The translations under genes were made by a program, and so were the position numbers. Below the pieces are notes generated by a model. The model made no database searches, was not told the origin of the DNA, and was given only the letters and a program-made list of their open reading frames with translations. From Mermis nigrescens (lineage: Eukaryota; Nematoda; Enoplea; Mermithida; Mermithidae), in NCBI GenBank assembly GCA_036768485.1, contig JAVLUZ010000639.1, forward strand, positions 62,001 through 126,000: a DNA stretch of 64,000 nt. Reading direction: 5' to 3'. Of this stretch, positions 1 through 29,957 are shown in pieces (within the stretch, counting starts at the first letter, position 1; every line of letters starts with the position of its first letter).

Positions 1-105
1 TTTTCCCCGGCCCCGGCCATTTTTTGACCTTGCCCCGGCCGGGGCCGGGATGCTGAAAAATGGCCGGGGATTGCCGGGGCTGGGCCGGGGCCCCGGTCGA
101 TCACT
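1..105. repeat. GC-rich CCGGGGCC simple repeat
   Basis: Imperfect reiteration of CCCCGGCC/GGCCGGGG, directly abutting an (AT)n tract. The same pair recurs at 8577-8745; the GC part alone occurs at 44853-44903. Confidence 0.8.
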
Positions 106-106
106 A

Positions 107-17880
<17,774 letters not shown>

Positions 17881-19012
17881 ACTTAGACTGGCTTATCGAA
17901 TAGGACAATTCGATTTTTTATAAGTGTAATCAAAAGTCTAATTATGTCGGGCTCAGGCTGGAACTAGTAATTTAGCTTTTTATAATTTCCATGACACAAC
18001 GTAAAGACTGAAGAGTTATGCAAAATCTTTTATTTCTTTTTTGATTTATTTTCTTGTAGGTAATGTACGATTTTTACCTCCTTGAAGTACCTACATAGCG
18101 GACGTGTCTGGGATTTTTTTCACCCCCTTCCTTAGAATTCGCGATTTCTCGAAAGTTTCCAAAAATTTGTAGAAAAGGTATTTTTTAAACGTTTTATGCT
18201 CTTTATTTGCTCAAAAGTGTCAAGTTTCTGTAAACTCGTGTTTTGACTATTTGTCTTTTGTGATTTTTTCGAATTCTTTTGTTTTTATGCTCTGATAGCA
18301 TCGTTGAAAATGCCGAAAAACGATTTTTTTGACGCGTACACCCACCATTTATGGGCCCAAAAGGGCACTTTGAAATTTCACCCCCCTAAGAATTCCCATG
18401 CTGTACATGTCTGTTAATGTCTTACCTTATTTCTGAATTTTATTGGACGCACATACGCATATTTGATTTTCTCTAGATTTTTCTTCGATTTAAACTTCAA
18501 ATTTTTTAATCAAATTTTTAAATTCTGCATTATTTTCAAATTTTGAAATTCTGCATCGTTTTAATTTCTTAATGCTCTACATATTGTTAGCCATTTTTAA
18601 TTGCTAAAATTTATATACAGAAGAACATTAGTTTTTATTTCCATTTAAATACTGCATGGTTGTTGCATTGGTTCCTCGATCGTAATTTTGTGTGTTGAAA
18701 AGTCATAAAAATTGCGTATGGCGTTTGTTTATAATACACCATTTGTGTACTTGATGCTCTTTGTGCATGTTACCTACACGTTACATTTTACAATTAGTTG
18801 ATTTTTTCGGTCGGCTGCAGCCTTTAGACTGTAAACTATTTTTGCAACGTTGTATGCTGATGTCTGCATGCCATTTTGCCCTCCATCTTTCATTTACGTT
18901 GCACGCATTTTTGTTTTGAAGGAACAGCCCCCAGAGTTTTGACTCTGCATCGTACACGTAACGGCTCGAAATTTTAGAAGGGTCTTCCTGGTACACATGG
19001 GCGCGTAGGATC
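17881..19012. other. Downstream flank of Lifeguard
   Basis: 18100-18412 is a truncated family B copy (CACCCCC start, GCATCGTTGAAAATGCC block, CATGCTGTACATG end). The rest is unique AT-rich sequence with no gene. Confidence 0.5.
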
Positions 19013-19209
19013 CATAGGAGGGCAGCAGCAAAATTCTGGGGGGATGAAAAAATTTTCAAAGGTCAAAAAATGTTCTTAAAAGTGATTGTATGGCGAAAAA
19101 ACACCATTTTTCGACGTTTCTCATCGAGCACTATCCAATGGCATCAAAAAATCGCTAAAAAAGCAAAAAAATATTTGAATTCTAGGGGTAACCCCCACGC
19201 CCATGTGTG
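19013..19209 (-). mobile_element. MITE family A copy
   Basis: Ends CATAGGAGGGCAG and CGCCCATGTGTG. Flanks GTAGGATC and GTGGGATC match at 7 of 8 positions. Confidence 0.85.
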
Positions 19210-19557
19210 GTGGGATCTGGGAATATACATCGCTCGCAGAAGTTGGAAAACTTCCTGCAGATTACTGTAGACCCTTAGCATTCCATTTTTAGTAACAATT
19301 TTTAACGATTTCGCCCCCCTCCCCAGAATTTTCTTGCTGCCCATGTATGTTCCCGGTATACATCCACAACATTCACATAAAGAGGAGTGAGAGGGGCTAT
19401 TACCACACGTGGGCGTGGGGGTTCGGGGGTTTACACCCCTGAGAATCCGGTAGACTCCCGTAAATCAATAACCCCCAGAATTGAATTTTTTGTGCTATTC
19501 TTGGCAATCTTAAGACGAACATTATTTTTAGAATTTTTTGCGCGTCTTGATTTATAG

Positions 19558-20200
19558 CGGTGTCACACCTTAAAGTGTCCGGCCGGACACTTCAAGGTAC
19601 CTTAAAGTGTCTGGGTTTACCTTAAAGTGTCAGAATACTTTGTTGTTGTACATATCCTATTACCTTGAATGATTAAAGGTAAAAAGGTAATTAATCTAGA
19701 CTTCAGTTAATGAATTAAGAGATAATTAATTATGAGTTAGTCAATTAAAGAATTAATTAATGACTAATTAATCAATTAAGAATCAATTGACTAATTTTTA
19801 TTTTTTAACCGAATCTGTAATTTCGAGATAATTAATTACATTCACTATGATTATTTAATTAATTAAATTGAATAACTGAGAGTTTAATTGATAGTTACAT
19901 AATTATTTAATTTACTTTGATTAATTTTATTACAGGGTTAATTAATTACTAAGTATCGATTCGTTTGCCAATTTTGTTAAACGACGTCGCTGATGTTGTA
20001 AACATGATCGTGTTTCCATTTCAGTTTTCAGCTAATTTAAATTCATGGCCAATCGGCTCTACAGTAAGGTAACGTGCGCGACTTATAGGCTATATGCGTG
20101 GGCGTATTATATACGTACCAATAAAAACGCAGTAGCCGGACACTTTAAGGCAGATCCGGCCGGTCACTTCAAGGTATGGACACTTTGAGGTAGAACACCG
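19558..20200. mobile_element. MITE with GTGTCC subterminal repeats
   Basis: Inverted ends CGGTGTCACACCTTAAAGTG and CACTTTGAGGTAGAACACCG. Both subterminal regions hold repeated ACCTTAAAGTGTCC and the palindromes TCCGGCCGGA and TCCGGCCGG. The middle is a TTAATTAA-rich tract. No coding region. Confidence 0.85.
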
Positions 20201-20279
20201 GCGAAGTTGACGAACTAAAAAAGTAAAAGATGTGTTTTTCCTTTACTGGCAGAGTGTAAACTCTAAACCACTAGAACTA

Positions 20280-20700
20280 GTTCCGTATTGAATTTACACG
20301 AACGCAGTCAAGTTTCACATGTAGCCCTTAAAACTTAGTACTTTTCTGTCAAAGTTTTTTACCCGACTGATAAGCGGAGTTGTTGGCACACAAAAAAGAC
20401 AATAACGCGACGAACACCCACAGATTTGTACACTCTTTACACTCCCGCTCGAGAGCTAATGGGAATTTCAAAAAAACAAAAATGGTGTTCAAGAGAATTT
20501 GATTCTCTTTAATTCTATACTATCAAATGAGAAATTTATGCTGAGTTATGTTTGTATATGTTACATATAATGTTACGCAAAAACTTTACACGCTCATTAC
20601 ACATTCAGTATTGAGTGTAAACAAAAACAAAAAAGGGTACATAATCTTTCTTATTATCTATCTTTGAAAAAAACCGCGCCTCTCAGATTTGTCCCTTTAT
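20280..20700. repeat. GTGTAAA repeat unit, stray copy of the 61-64 kb family
   Basis: Shares ACTTTACACTC, AGTGTAAACAAAAA, TTATCTATC and the AAACCGC-CCTC-CAG block with 63230-63375. Confidence 0.7.
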
Positions 20701-20944
20701 AGCTATAGGGGGAAACATTAGAGGTAACCAAGTAAGTGTATGTATGTACGCGCTACCTATGATACCATTCAATCGATAATTTACTGCATTTTTATTGTGT
20801 CTCAATTAATTGTACATATACTCGTATATTAGACGAGATTAATCCATCTTCTTTTCTCGCAATAGTCGATCAATTTTTGACGTTAAAAATGAAGCGCGTT
20901 GCTAGGCAGTCGCTGTTTTAGAATGACAATTCCCGATAGAATCT

Positions 20945-20998
20945 TTAAGTAATGATATTTTTTAAAAAGCGCCGTATTAAATCGGCGCTGAAAAATAT
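20945..20998. repeat. Hairpin with AGCGCCG/CGGCGCT stem
   Basis: TAATGATATTTTTT...AGCGCCG, an 8-nt loop, then CGGCGCT...AAAATATTATTA: two stacked complementary segments in AT-rich DNA, a single small foldback. Confidence 0.7.
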
Positions 20999-23189
20999 TA
21001 TTACTAAGGATTCATTTGACGCAATGATAGGTGCTACTCTCTGTTTTTGCTTAACGCCTGTATAGTTCAAAATTGTAGAAGTTAGTCCGCTTTGGTCGCC
21101 CAATTTTCAACGAAAAATTCGGAGAGGTTTAACAAAAATCGTAAAAAATAAAAAGGCTAAATTTTTAACCAAGGTCGACGAATAAATAAAATCAACTGAA
21201 CAGAAAAACAAGTAGGCGATTAATTTTTCTAGAAAATTTAGAATCTCTTTTTATACTACATCACGTAAGTCTGCCGGATTTAGCTGAGATTTTTCGAATT
21301 CTGGAAGTCAATATCCTTCGCGCCCATGTGTGGTTGTATAGAATTGCTGCTTAGCAAAGGAGGAAGTGCATTTATTTATCAGTAGGCAATAACTAAACTA
21401 GTACCCTTATCTGAATACTGTCGTCTTATAATCCTGGTGCACACAATTGTTTTACCCGAATCTCAGTGTGTATAGCATATGTGAAAACTAGGTTTTGACT
21501 ATATTTAAATAAACAAAAAAATTGTTTTTTGCATCGATTTTTTTAGAAATTGTCATAGTTATGTACTAAAATTTAAGATAATCGATTGGTAGAATAATCA
21601 AAAATCGCAGTCCCTTTTCTTCTTCTATTTTATATCTGCATTGTATTAGAATTCTGAAACTGTTTTGTCGTAGCAGTTGCAAATAGTACGCTACTAGCTT
21701 AATTGTCCTAAAAGCGAACCGGTCCGATATTGTGTACGAAGCACTTTATTTAAATATGACTTTATTTAAATATGTTCATATCAATCCAATTTAATATCAG
21801 ATATTTTGATAATGAATTCTTTTTTTCTCATATCTGAAATTGCGAGCAGCAGTCATGATCTGAAGCTAGAACTATGAGCGAATTAGATATCATAAATTGG
21901 TCTTTTTATATTTTTATTCATTTACTTTATTGTCCATTTTATTTTTGTATTTTTATTTATCCCTCGATTCACCAAGATGGGCGGGCATATTTAACGTTGA
22001 ATTCGAATCTTTCGTACCTGTGGTTTGTGTCTCTTTGTAAGTTAGATTAGAACTTAAATGGTCGTGAGTAGTGAATGATGTAAATTTTCTTGCCTGTTTG
22101 CCCAGCATAGCTGTCATACACGTAACATAGAGAACGGGGGATCTTCCCGAGTTTCCTCATCCAAAGTCGGTCGCCCGTCCCCCTTCCCCAAAGTCACGTT
22201 TTTTAACCTTCCCCCATTTTTGGCACGAATTTGCGTTTTTATGCCATTTTCAGGTGCTTTTCTGCCATTTTGAACCAAAAATAAAAGGTAATTACTCCCC
22301 CTTTGCACACATGCACACTGGGAGGAGTATGAGGGGCTATCTCCACTACCATTACTTTTTAAAAGCATACTCCCTACCAGCACTTTTGAAGAGCATACCC
22401 CCAGGCTGTTTCCGGAACTCATTCCCCCCACCCTACCCTTCCCCCTTCAAGAAAACTCGCTTTACCTCCCTTCAGAACTTTCCATATGCGCATGCATGCC
22501 CCTTACCTGAAAATAATCGACTACCCCTCTCGGCTCTTGCATGTGTGATAGCTGCTGTTTTGCATATTTATATCTGCTTGCACTTCCATTGTCATTTGTA
22601 TATATTTTTAGAAGTTAGAATCATTCGCTTGCTCTGCTCGCCTTCTCGCTTTGGGTACGTTTAATATAGCGAGTCGGTATGTCAAAATATTTGCTTATCT
22701 TACCTATCATTTTTCCATTGTTTTTAGGGAACGCTAACACGGAATTCCACGCCCATAGTAAATCGAATCTTTAAATTATGAACTGTTATTTATGCTAATG
22801 CTGCTAACGCGTTTATGGTAATCGTTTTCATTGTAACTATCTTTGCAGTTAAGCGAAATAGGTATATCTATTCTATCTTATTGTGCTGTTAGTTAACTAT
22901 ACCTAAACATTTCCGTCTATATACTTGATGTACATGTGGCTATATTAATGCATTACGTATTATTGTTCTGATCGCCTAATGGCTGTTTTTCAATTTTTCC
23001 TTCTTACTAATTCGAATCACTAAATTGGTTTTTCGCGATCAATTATTTTGTAAAACGAAAGCACTGTGTTGTTGCGAGAACGTTTTAAAACTTCGTTTCG
23101 TATTAATGCTTCATCCGCGAGTTATCATAAATTTTTAATAAGTCGTTACTTACATCTATGTGTACCTACGTCCATGCATGATTGGTACC
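20999..23189. other. Gene-free stretch with family I copy
   Basis: 22120-22330 is a family I copy (GGGGGATCTTCCC, CAAAGTCGG, TTTTTGGCACGAA). The 136-codon open frame at 22254-22664 overlaps it and its low-complexity flank; I do not consider it a gene. The rest is unique AT-rich sequence. Confidence 0.5.
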
Positions 23190-23357
23190 CACACATGGAC
23201 GTGGGGGTTTGGGGTCCCGGTTCCCTCAGAGTCCGGTAGACCCCAAAAATCGTTATACCCCCAGAATTGAATTTTTGGCGTGTTTTTTGTTATTTTTCCC
23301 GGTTTTGCACCACCCGCCAGACCCCTTCTACCAGAATTCAGTCGCTGCCCATGTATG
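23190..23357 (+). mobile_element. MITE family A copy, perfect TSD
   Basis: Ends CACACATGGACGTGGGGG and GCCCATGTATG, flanked by identical TTGGTACC (23182-23189 and 23358-23365). Confidence 0.9.
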
Positions 23358-23508
23358 TTGGTACCTATATGAACGGACATCACCTACGTATGCATGACAT
23401 TATCGTGCGCACTATTGAAATCAAAACAATCCTGTTTATTCATTAGAATTCGCAGTAGATGATCTAGTAGCTTGAATGGTTGAGTAATATGAAGGTTTGC
23501 GATAACAC

Positions 23509-24579
23509 TGGTCAACAAATTCAAACTTTTTGTTGTCATCAGGAAATTAATCAATTGATTTTAGATTAGATTCTTGCGCTGATTCCAAATCTAATTGAGA
23601 GGTTTTGTACCACGTCAAGTTTTTGAGATATTTGCATATTAAAATTTTTGCAAATTATGATTTTTCTGTGTGTAAATATCAGATTGGAAAAGGCAACATG
23701 ATATCTTCCCTAAATTTAAAACTGTTTCCGTAGCCTATTTTATTCACTTCTGTAAAATAACGTACATAATTTGCATATTAATCTCAGTTTAAAGTGTAAA
23801 TGCTTGTCTGCCTCCAAATAATTTTAGACACTTGAACAATTTTTAGACGCTAATTCCGAATCTGCGTCTTCTTTTGTGCTCGCTCGTTTACTTCTTAAAC
23901 AATTTAGAATTTATAAAACCGTTTAAAATTTCTAAGAAAAATTTTTAACGCAAGGAGTGCAAAAACTTGAAACTTATCAGCTTTTGACTTCTAAATCGAT
24001 CAAAAATTTAGAATGTATTTTTCAGGACTAAGACACGCATAGTAATGATTATGATTTCTCGTTTCCCTCGATAATGTTTTACAGAAATTGTGATGGTATG
24101 AAACTTCTCAAACTTTGCAACATATTTCGATACAATATTCAGAAAACTAGATGCGCTTGCGCAAACCCGTAAACAGATTTGTAATCAGCGTAAACAACAG
24201 TTTTAAGATAGATATTTAATTTTTCTAGATGTAAATATATGACTACTATGCAAATATGTGCTTCAAACGTTATACTGTATAAAATGCGCAAATTGTAATG
24301 CTTACAGGTAAGAGTAAATTACGGAAGGCCAACGACATTGAAGTTACGTGCAAGTTTGTATAAAAATAATTGTACATTTTGTCTTACATACAAAATCATT
24401 TTGGGTGCTAGATTTGCACAATTAATATCAATGAAAGTCATACGTAGATTGCATAAATTTGATATGCAATTAATTCAAAAAGTTGACGTCTTAATGAAAT
24501 TTTAAAGCCAGATTTGGAATCGGCACGAAAATTTGATTAAGAACCAATTTTGTGTCTGATGAAAAATTGTTGTTGACCA
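23509..24579. mobile_element. 1.07-kb inverted-repeat MITE
   Basis: Left arm TGGTCAACAAATTCAAACTT...TTGTTGTCATCAG..., right arm CTGATGAAAAATTGTTGTTGACCA. Matching interior blocks are TGATTCCAAATCTAATT and AGATTTGGAATCGG. No transposase-like frame inside. Confidence 0.8.
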
Positions 24580-25393
24580 TTGAACAAAAATATGTAATTA
24601 GACTAAATCACCGCAATTCCTGAAAACCAGGTTAGTGAGTGAGTGAACTGAATGTCTATGAAACCGCAAACTTTGCGTGCTTTTTCACAGAAAAGTAGTT
24701 GCAGCCATATATGTATGGGCAGTGACTGGATTCTGGGGCCTGGATGGGGCAAAAGTCCAAAAAGCATGCCAACAATTCAAATCTGGGGTTACCTAGCAGC
24801 AAAATCGTAAGGTCCTTTGAAGTTTTATGTTGTTCTATAGTACAGTGATAGTGATGATATGAGTTGCCCCAGCGACTGCGAAGAGGAGCGTAGGGGTCTG
24901 GCTGGACCCCCTAGTGAATCTGTCTTTCATCCCTCAATCCATAGACCTCCCTGCAATTTAATTTTGGTATTATTGTTGCAATTCTGCCTCATTGGATGGA
25001 CCTTCTAGAATCTGGCTGCTGTCCACCTGTGGCAGCAAGCAACCCAGTTCTAGAGGAATGGGAGAGAGAACTCATTTTTAGGAGTCCAAACCTTCCACAC
25101 CCAGGTGCGGTGCGGACCTTATATACGTACGTAAATCGGCTAGGAAGAATAGCGTGCAATGGACTTCTTTATGAGATACCGGCCATTATTCCTTCAATGG
25201 TAGTTAAAATATTTTGATTAGAAAAAGCTCACGTTCTCTGAATTTCAAAAAGGCGTGATTCAAGTACTAGTACGTCAATTTCAAAAATTGCGCCGAATAC
25301 CATTCCTACGTGTAGGTATGTACCTGTACTGCATGAAGCAGTTAGGCCCAGTAATGGCTGGCCTTCTGAATTTCTAGGGGACGAAAATATGAA
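24580..25393. other. Unassigned region
   Basis: Contains a GC-richer segment (24720-25200) with a 73-codon open frame on plus at 24996-25217 of unknown nature (LEEWERELIFRSPNLPHPG). It could be a decayed retroelement or an exon; I cannot assign it. Confidence 0.3.
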
Positions 25394-27295
25394 GGGCCGT
25401 TTGACAGAACGCGGAATAGTGCTGTTTCAGGATAAAACAGTGTGATAAGAGGGCGGAATAAAATATTTCGGTATTACAGAAAGCGGAATAAACAGTGATA
25501 TTCCAGGAATAAAGTTGGTATGACAGAACGCGGAATAGCGCCGTTCCGGGCGCTAACCTCGGGATAAAACGGCAGATTGAAAATAAGCGGTATGACAGAA
25601 GGCGAAATAAGTTATCTCGGGAATAAAAACGGCCGCTTTTATTCCGCCATTTTATACCTGGTCAGAGCAGTTATAAGTCAGCGGAATAGTAGTAAAAATC
25701 GTTTCTAACGCGGTCTTAAAGGGTGTAAATGTGTCGGAAAATTTTAATAAGATAGTTAATCAATTCCTCTTTATCCAGAAATTCAATATTGTTGTTCTCG
25801 CTTGTATTTACGATCAAAAAGATGCAGAAATTTTTCTAGTGCGTTTGCTCCAAGAGCGCAGCTCGTCTAGTTGAACTCTCGCTAAAGAGATTTTAAAATT
25901 TTTCGATCATGCATTACTAAACATGCCGAGTGGAGTGATTTAAAAAATTATTGCAGTAAGTAGTAAGTATAATCAACAAGTTGACAGAAATATTCACCAT
26001 GAGTACACAAAAAAGTAGTTTTCCATGCGCAGACTATGATAAATTTTTTGATCTCGATGGTAATGGTTTATTTTTATTTTTGTTTTCCGTAGAAGCAAGC
26101 AAGCGCCTTCATTGAACCGAATTATTCAAAATTTATTTGGTAGCATTCAGAAGTCTGGAGTCAATTCCAAGCATCAATGCACAAGTTACACACGCGCGCT
26201 ACACACAACATTGTATTTACGTCCTATGATTTCGAACGAATAACGTGACGTGATTACAGTATGCAGTATGCGTTAGACGGGCAATATAATCACAAAACCA
26301 ATGGAATGCATAGCTTAACCCTAAGATAGATTCAGTTACCCCAGGAATAGCTATTCCTCGCGTTTTTCGCGTTCTGTAATACCAAATATTCTTATTCCTG
26401 GGATAGCTTATTCCGTCCCTTAACCCAGGAATAGCTATCACGAGAATAAGTTTTATTACGAGAATAGCTATTCCCGGAATAGGGCTTAGTGATGTAAAAG
26501 ATCCAGATTTTTACCCAGATCCAGATTAAGATCGGGTTCACATTTTCTGGCGGATCCAGATCCAGATCAGATATCCAGATCCAGATCGTTTTGCCAGATC
26601 AAAATTTAAAATGATCCAGATACAGATACAGATCCAGATAAAAATATTTTTTTGTGCAGCAATTTGTATTGCTGAAAAGGAGAGCGTAAAGCGCCAGAGC
26701 CCACATGGATTGGGGATCTCGGTTGGCAGGACTCATATAAGAGCCCCCCAGAGGGGTCTGTGGCAGAGCCGAGGAAAATAAAATGCAATACTATGAAGAA
26801 ACCAGCTTAATTTCAATTCAACAAAGAAAACCGCTCTTAAAATTCATGAGAAAATGACAGATGCACCTACTAAAACTATACATGTACAGCACATAAATGC
26901 TAGGGGGTCATGGTCAAATTTTTTTTTTAAAGATCGAAAAAGCGATAAAAATGGCCCATGGGCACTAAAAACATTGTTTTTAGACGTTTCTCGATTTCGC
27001 CCGTCGACTGAAATAACTTTTTCAACAAAAATGTTTCGAAAAAATTTAAGATTTTCCCATTCTTAGGCAAAAAGTCTCTCAAAGGTCAATTCTGATGATA
27101 ATTTATGTGAAAAAACAACCTTCAATACATTTTTATCACTTAACTTACTTTTCTGCAGAGCTTCAAAAATTTTTCTGAAAGCAAAAAATTATGGGGGGTC
27201 AGCGGCACTTTTTTGGCCATTCTGGGGGCGTCAGCACGGATCTGGGGGTCAAAACCCCAGCAGACCCCTCCCCTTACCCCCGCGTGCATGGGTGA

Positions 27296-27600
27296 TGTCT
27301 CAACAGCCTCACCAGTCCCAACAGCCCCACCATCCCAACAGTCCCACCGTTTCAACAGCCCCACCAAAAATCCTAACAGACCCACCCGTCCCAACAGCAC
27401 CACCGGTCCCAACAGCCCCACCGTTCCAACAGCCCCACCAATAATCACAACAGCCCCACTAATCCTAACAGCCCCACCAATCCCTACAGCCCCACAAATT
27501 CCAACAGCCCCACCAATCCCAACAGCCCCACCAATCCCAACAGTCCTATCGTTCTAACAGCCCCAACGTCCCAGCAGCCCCACCAGTATAATCCCAGTAG
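27296..27600 (+). repeat. 18-bp minisatellite CAACAGCCCCACCAATCC
   Basis: About 17 imperfect units. The Pro/Thr-rich open frame across it is a by-product. An inverted array of the same unit lies at 28290-28565. Confidence 0.9.
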
Positions 27601-28289
27601 CCTCACCATTACTGCAATTGCTATTATACGATATAATAAAATCAGGCAATATTAATTTTTTATGACAGATATTTTTTGACTATTTTCCGAATTCGTATAT
27701 TTCATCAAGACCATAAACGAGTATGCAGGTTTACATTTTCAGAATAAGTGTACCTGAGAAACTGATAGACCTGCCAGTTGAAGCTTCAGCATTTGTGCGC
27801 AATCCAGGATTTTGCCTCATTCGAGTCATCTCGCAAGATTGGATTCCTGCTCATTATGGTCTACTTTACACTGCCAGAAAAAATGAAAAATATTCTAGTG
27901 AAAAGGGAAGGATAAGTGTTAAAATTATATGAAAATCAAAACGTTCACGCTATCTGCTTCAAAATAGCCTGAAAATGTGGATTAGCGTAGTTTTTACGCT
28001 ATTTTAACATTCATACCAGTTTTGAGGTCAATTTTTGACTCAAAAGTCCTTCTCCAGACCGGTCGTGCTGTGCATCTATGATTATAACAGTGGGGCAGTT
28101 GGAACCAACATTGGCAGCGAACAAATTCTGTGGGTCTGTTGGGTTAAAGTGACCGAGAAATGTGCTAAAAATAAAGTTCTGGGGTCTAACATAATTTGAG
28201 GAATTTCCAGAATTCCGGGTTTGGGGGGGTTAAACTCTAAACATCCCTTCCCCCACGCTTATGTGTGCTTAGGAGAGTGCGACTGTCGC

Positions 28290-28565
28290 AACGGTAGGAC
28301 TGCTGAAACGGTGGAACTGCTGGGAATTGGTGGGGCTCCTGGGACTGGTGGGGCTGTTGGGATTGTTGGTGGGGCTGTTAAGACGGTGGGGCTGTTGGAA
28401 CGGTGGGGTTGGTGGGACGGTGGGACTGTTGGGATTTGTAGGGCTGTTGAGATTGGTGGGGCTGTTGAGATTGGTGGGGCTGTTGGGATTGGTGGGGCTG
28501 TTGGGATTTTGGTGGGGCTGTTGGGATGGTGGGGCTGTTGGGATAGTGGGGCTGTTGGGACACAA
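28290..28565 (-). repeat. Inverted copy of the 18-bp minisatellite
   Basis: GGTGGGGCTGTTGGGATT units, the reverse complement of 27296-27600. The two arrays are about 0.7 kb apart, so the nested element can fold on itself. Confidence 0.9.
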
Positions 28566-29146
28566 CTCCATGCATGTAAGGCTACAACTAATTAGATAAC
28601 CTACTTATAGTGAATCGTAAAACAGAAAGAAATATCGTGCAAAAATAACTTTCTGATCTAACCAGATATAACTTGACTAAACAGATCCAGATAAAGATCG
28701 GGTTCGGATTTTCTGGCAGATCCAGATACAGATCAGAAAATAACCAGATCCAGATGATCTGGATCTGAATCTGATAAAAAGACTCAGATCCAGATGATCT
28801 TTTACATCACTAGGCTTATCCCAGGAATAACTTATGCCGCTTTCTGTCATACGGCCCAAAAGTTGTATATCTCAACAATCACATCTATATAGAAGATATA
28901 GACACAAGTAATGGTGTTCTGGAGCTTTTTCTAGCGAGATCTACACACCGAGGAAGTTTTGAAAAATTTAACATGATTTCAATTATAAAACAGGTGTATT
29001 TCAGGCTAATATAGCTTAAAAAGTGCGAAAATCTATTCTATCGGTCTATCAGATAGGTTACATAGGTACACTTTGAGAATTTTTAAATTGTTCCTTTTGG
29101 GGACCTTGTTAAAAGGAATCATACTCATATTTTTGGGGGACTAGTC

Positions 29147-29383
29147 CATACATGGGCGCGGGGGATTGGGGGTACGCACCCCCCAGAAACCAGAGTACCT
29201 ACCTCCCAGAATTGAAATTTTAATTTTTTTTCTTCCCGCAATTTCTTGATGCCAATGGATAGTGCTCGATGAGAAACGTTGAAAAATGGTGTTTTTTCGC
29301 CATACTAAAGTTTTCAAGGCCATTTTTGACCTTTGAACAAAACTTTCACCCCCCCCCCAAAACTTTGGTGCCGCCCACCTATG
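29147..29383 (+). mobile_element. MITE family A copy, perfect TSD (reference copy)
   Basis: 237 bp. Termini CATACATGGGCG and CGCCCACCTATG, flanked on both sides by GACTAGTC (29139-29146 and 29384-29391). Internal landmarks: GATGCCAATGGATAGTGCTC, GATGAGAAACGTTG, GGTGTTTTTTCGCCATAC. Confidence 0.93.
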
Positions 29384-29524
29384 GACTAGTCTCCCTATTC
29401 TCTATACATAAGTACGCCCCTGGTTAGGCCACAGTGGTGATTAATCATAAAAATGTTTGTTGAGAGCAGCTGACTTCACGTGATTCGTAAAAATAACAAA
29501 TAAGATAATTTCAATATTCAATAT

Positions 29525-29530
29525 TTTATT
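29525..29530 (-). promoter_or_regulatory. Candidate NPC2 poly(A) signal
   Basis: AATAAA on the minus strand about 305 bp after the NPC2 stop. The hexamer is common in AT-rich DNA, so this is only a candidate. Confidence 0.3.
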
Positions 29531-29834
29531 CTCTACTAAATGATTTTTAAATATGATGGTACTTAACGTACAAAATCCGATTTATCTCCCGATTGCCCTG
29601 GCTATACCTACATTGTATGTATAGAGCAAAGCTTCTGTGACGCTTTTAATGCACAAAATTCACATCGACTTACTCACGTGAACAGAGCAGCAACAGCGTT
29701 AATAGATACACATATCGGTCGAATTCAGAATAATCAAGCAAAAATAAAACTACAAATCATAATGTAATAAAATTGAAATCGAATTGCAACAGGTTCATGT
29801 ACATATATGTCTGTATAAATGTAAGAAGCCTGGG

Positions 29835-29957
29835 TCATTTAAAAACCCACGGCAAGTCGTCCTGGTTAGTTGGACTAGCCACATGAGCTTTAAATTTCGC
29901 GCAAATTATATCTGAGCTCGTTTGATCTTTCAGTTCCCATTCTACGATAACCGACAT
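29835..29957 (-). CDS. NPC2: NPC2 exon 4: last strand and tail
   Basis: Acceptor CATTTTACAG, stop TGA at 29837-29835. Encodes MSVIVEWELKDQTSSDIICA and KFKAHVAS, matching the terminal VKWEL-D-----C block of NPC2 (C147), then a 12-residue tail. A candidate AATAAA poly(A) signal on the minus strand lies at 29530-29525. Confidence 0.93.
   Translation of the reverse strand: MSVIVEWELKDQTSSDIICAKFKAHVASPTNQDDLPWVFK

Larger units (their letters stand above)
26488..28812. mobile_element. Nested element with AGATCC-repeat ends
   Basis: Ends TAGTGATGTAAAAGATCC and GGATGATC(T)TTTACATCACTA region, inverted. Both ends hold CCAGATCCAGATC hexamer arrays (26500-26645; 28680-28805). Flanks AGGGCTTA/TAGGCTTA hint at an imperfect 8-bp duplication. 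Confidence 0.7.
25394..28857. mobile_element. 3.46-kb composite element with GGGCCGT TIRs
   Basis: Left end GGGCCGTTTGACAGAACGCG and right end CCGCTTTCTGTCATACGGCCC are inverted repeats. The left subterminal part (25394-25640) repeats GACAGAACGCGGAATA several times, and GGAATAGCTATTCC-type palindromes follow near 26340-26480. A second inverted-repeat element (26488-28812) is nested inside. No transposase frame is recognised. Confidence 0.75.

Noticed and set aside
22254..22664. 136-codon frame on plus
   Set aside because: It overlaps a dispersed repeat and low-complexity C-rich DNA; no domain or splice context.
22613..22800. Possible two small plus-strand exons with GTACGT donor and TTTTTAG acceptor, ending in a stop after HSKSNL
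   Set aside because: Joined reading frame is short and matches nothing; no gene around it. Could be chance splice-like motifs.
27213..27557. 114-codon Pro/Thr-rich frame and its mirror at 28269-28571
   Set aside because: Frames run through the 18-bp minisatellites and are by-products of the repeat.
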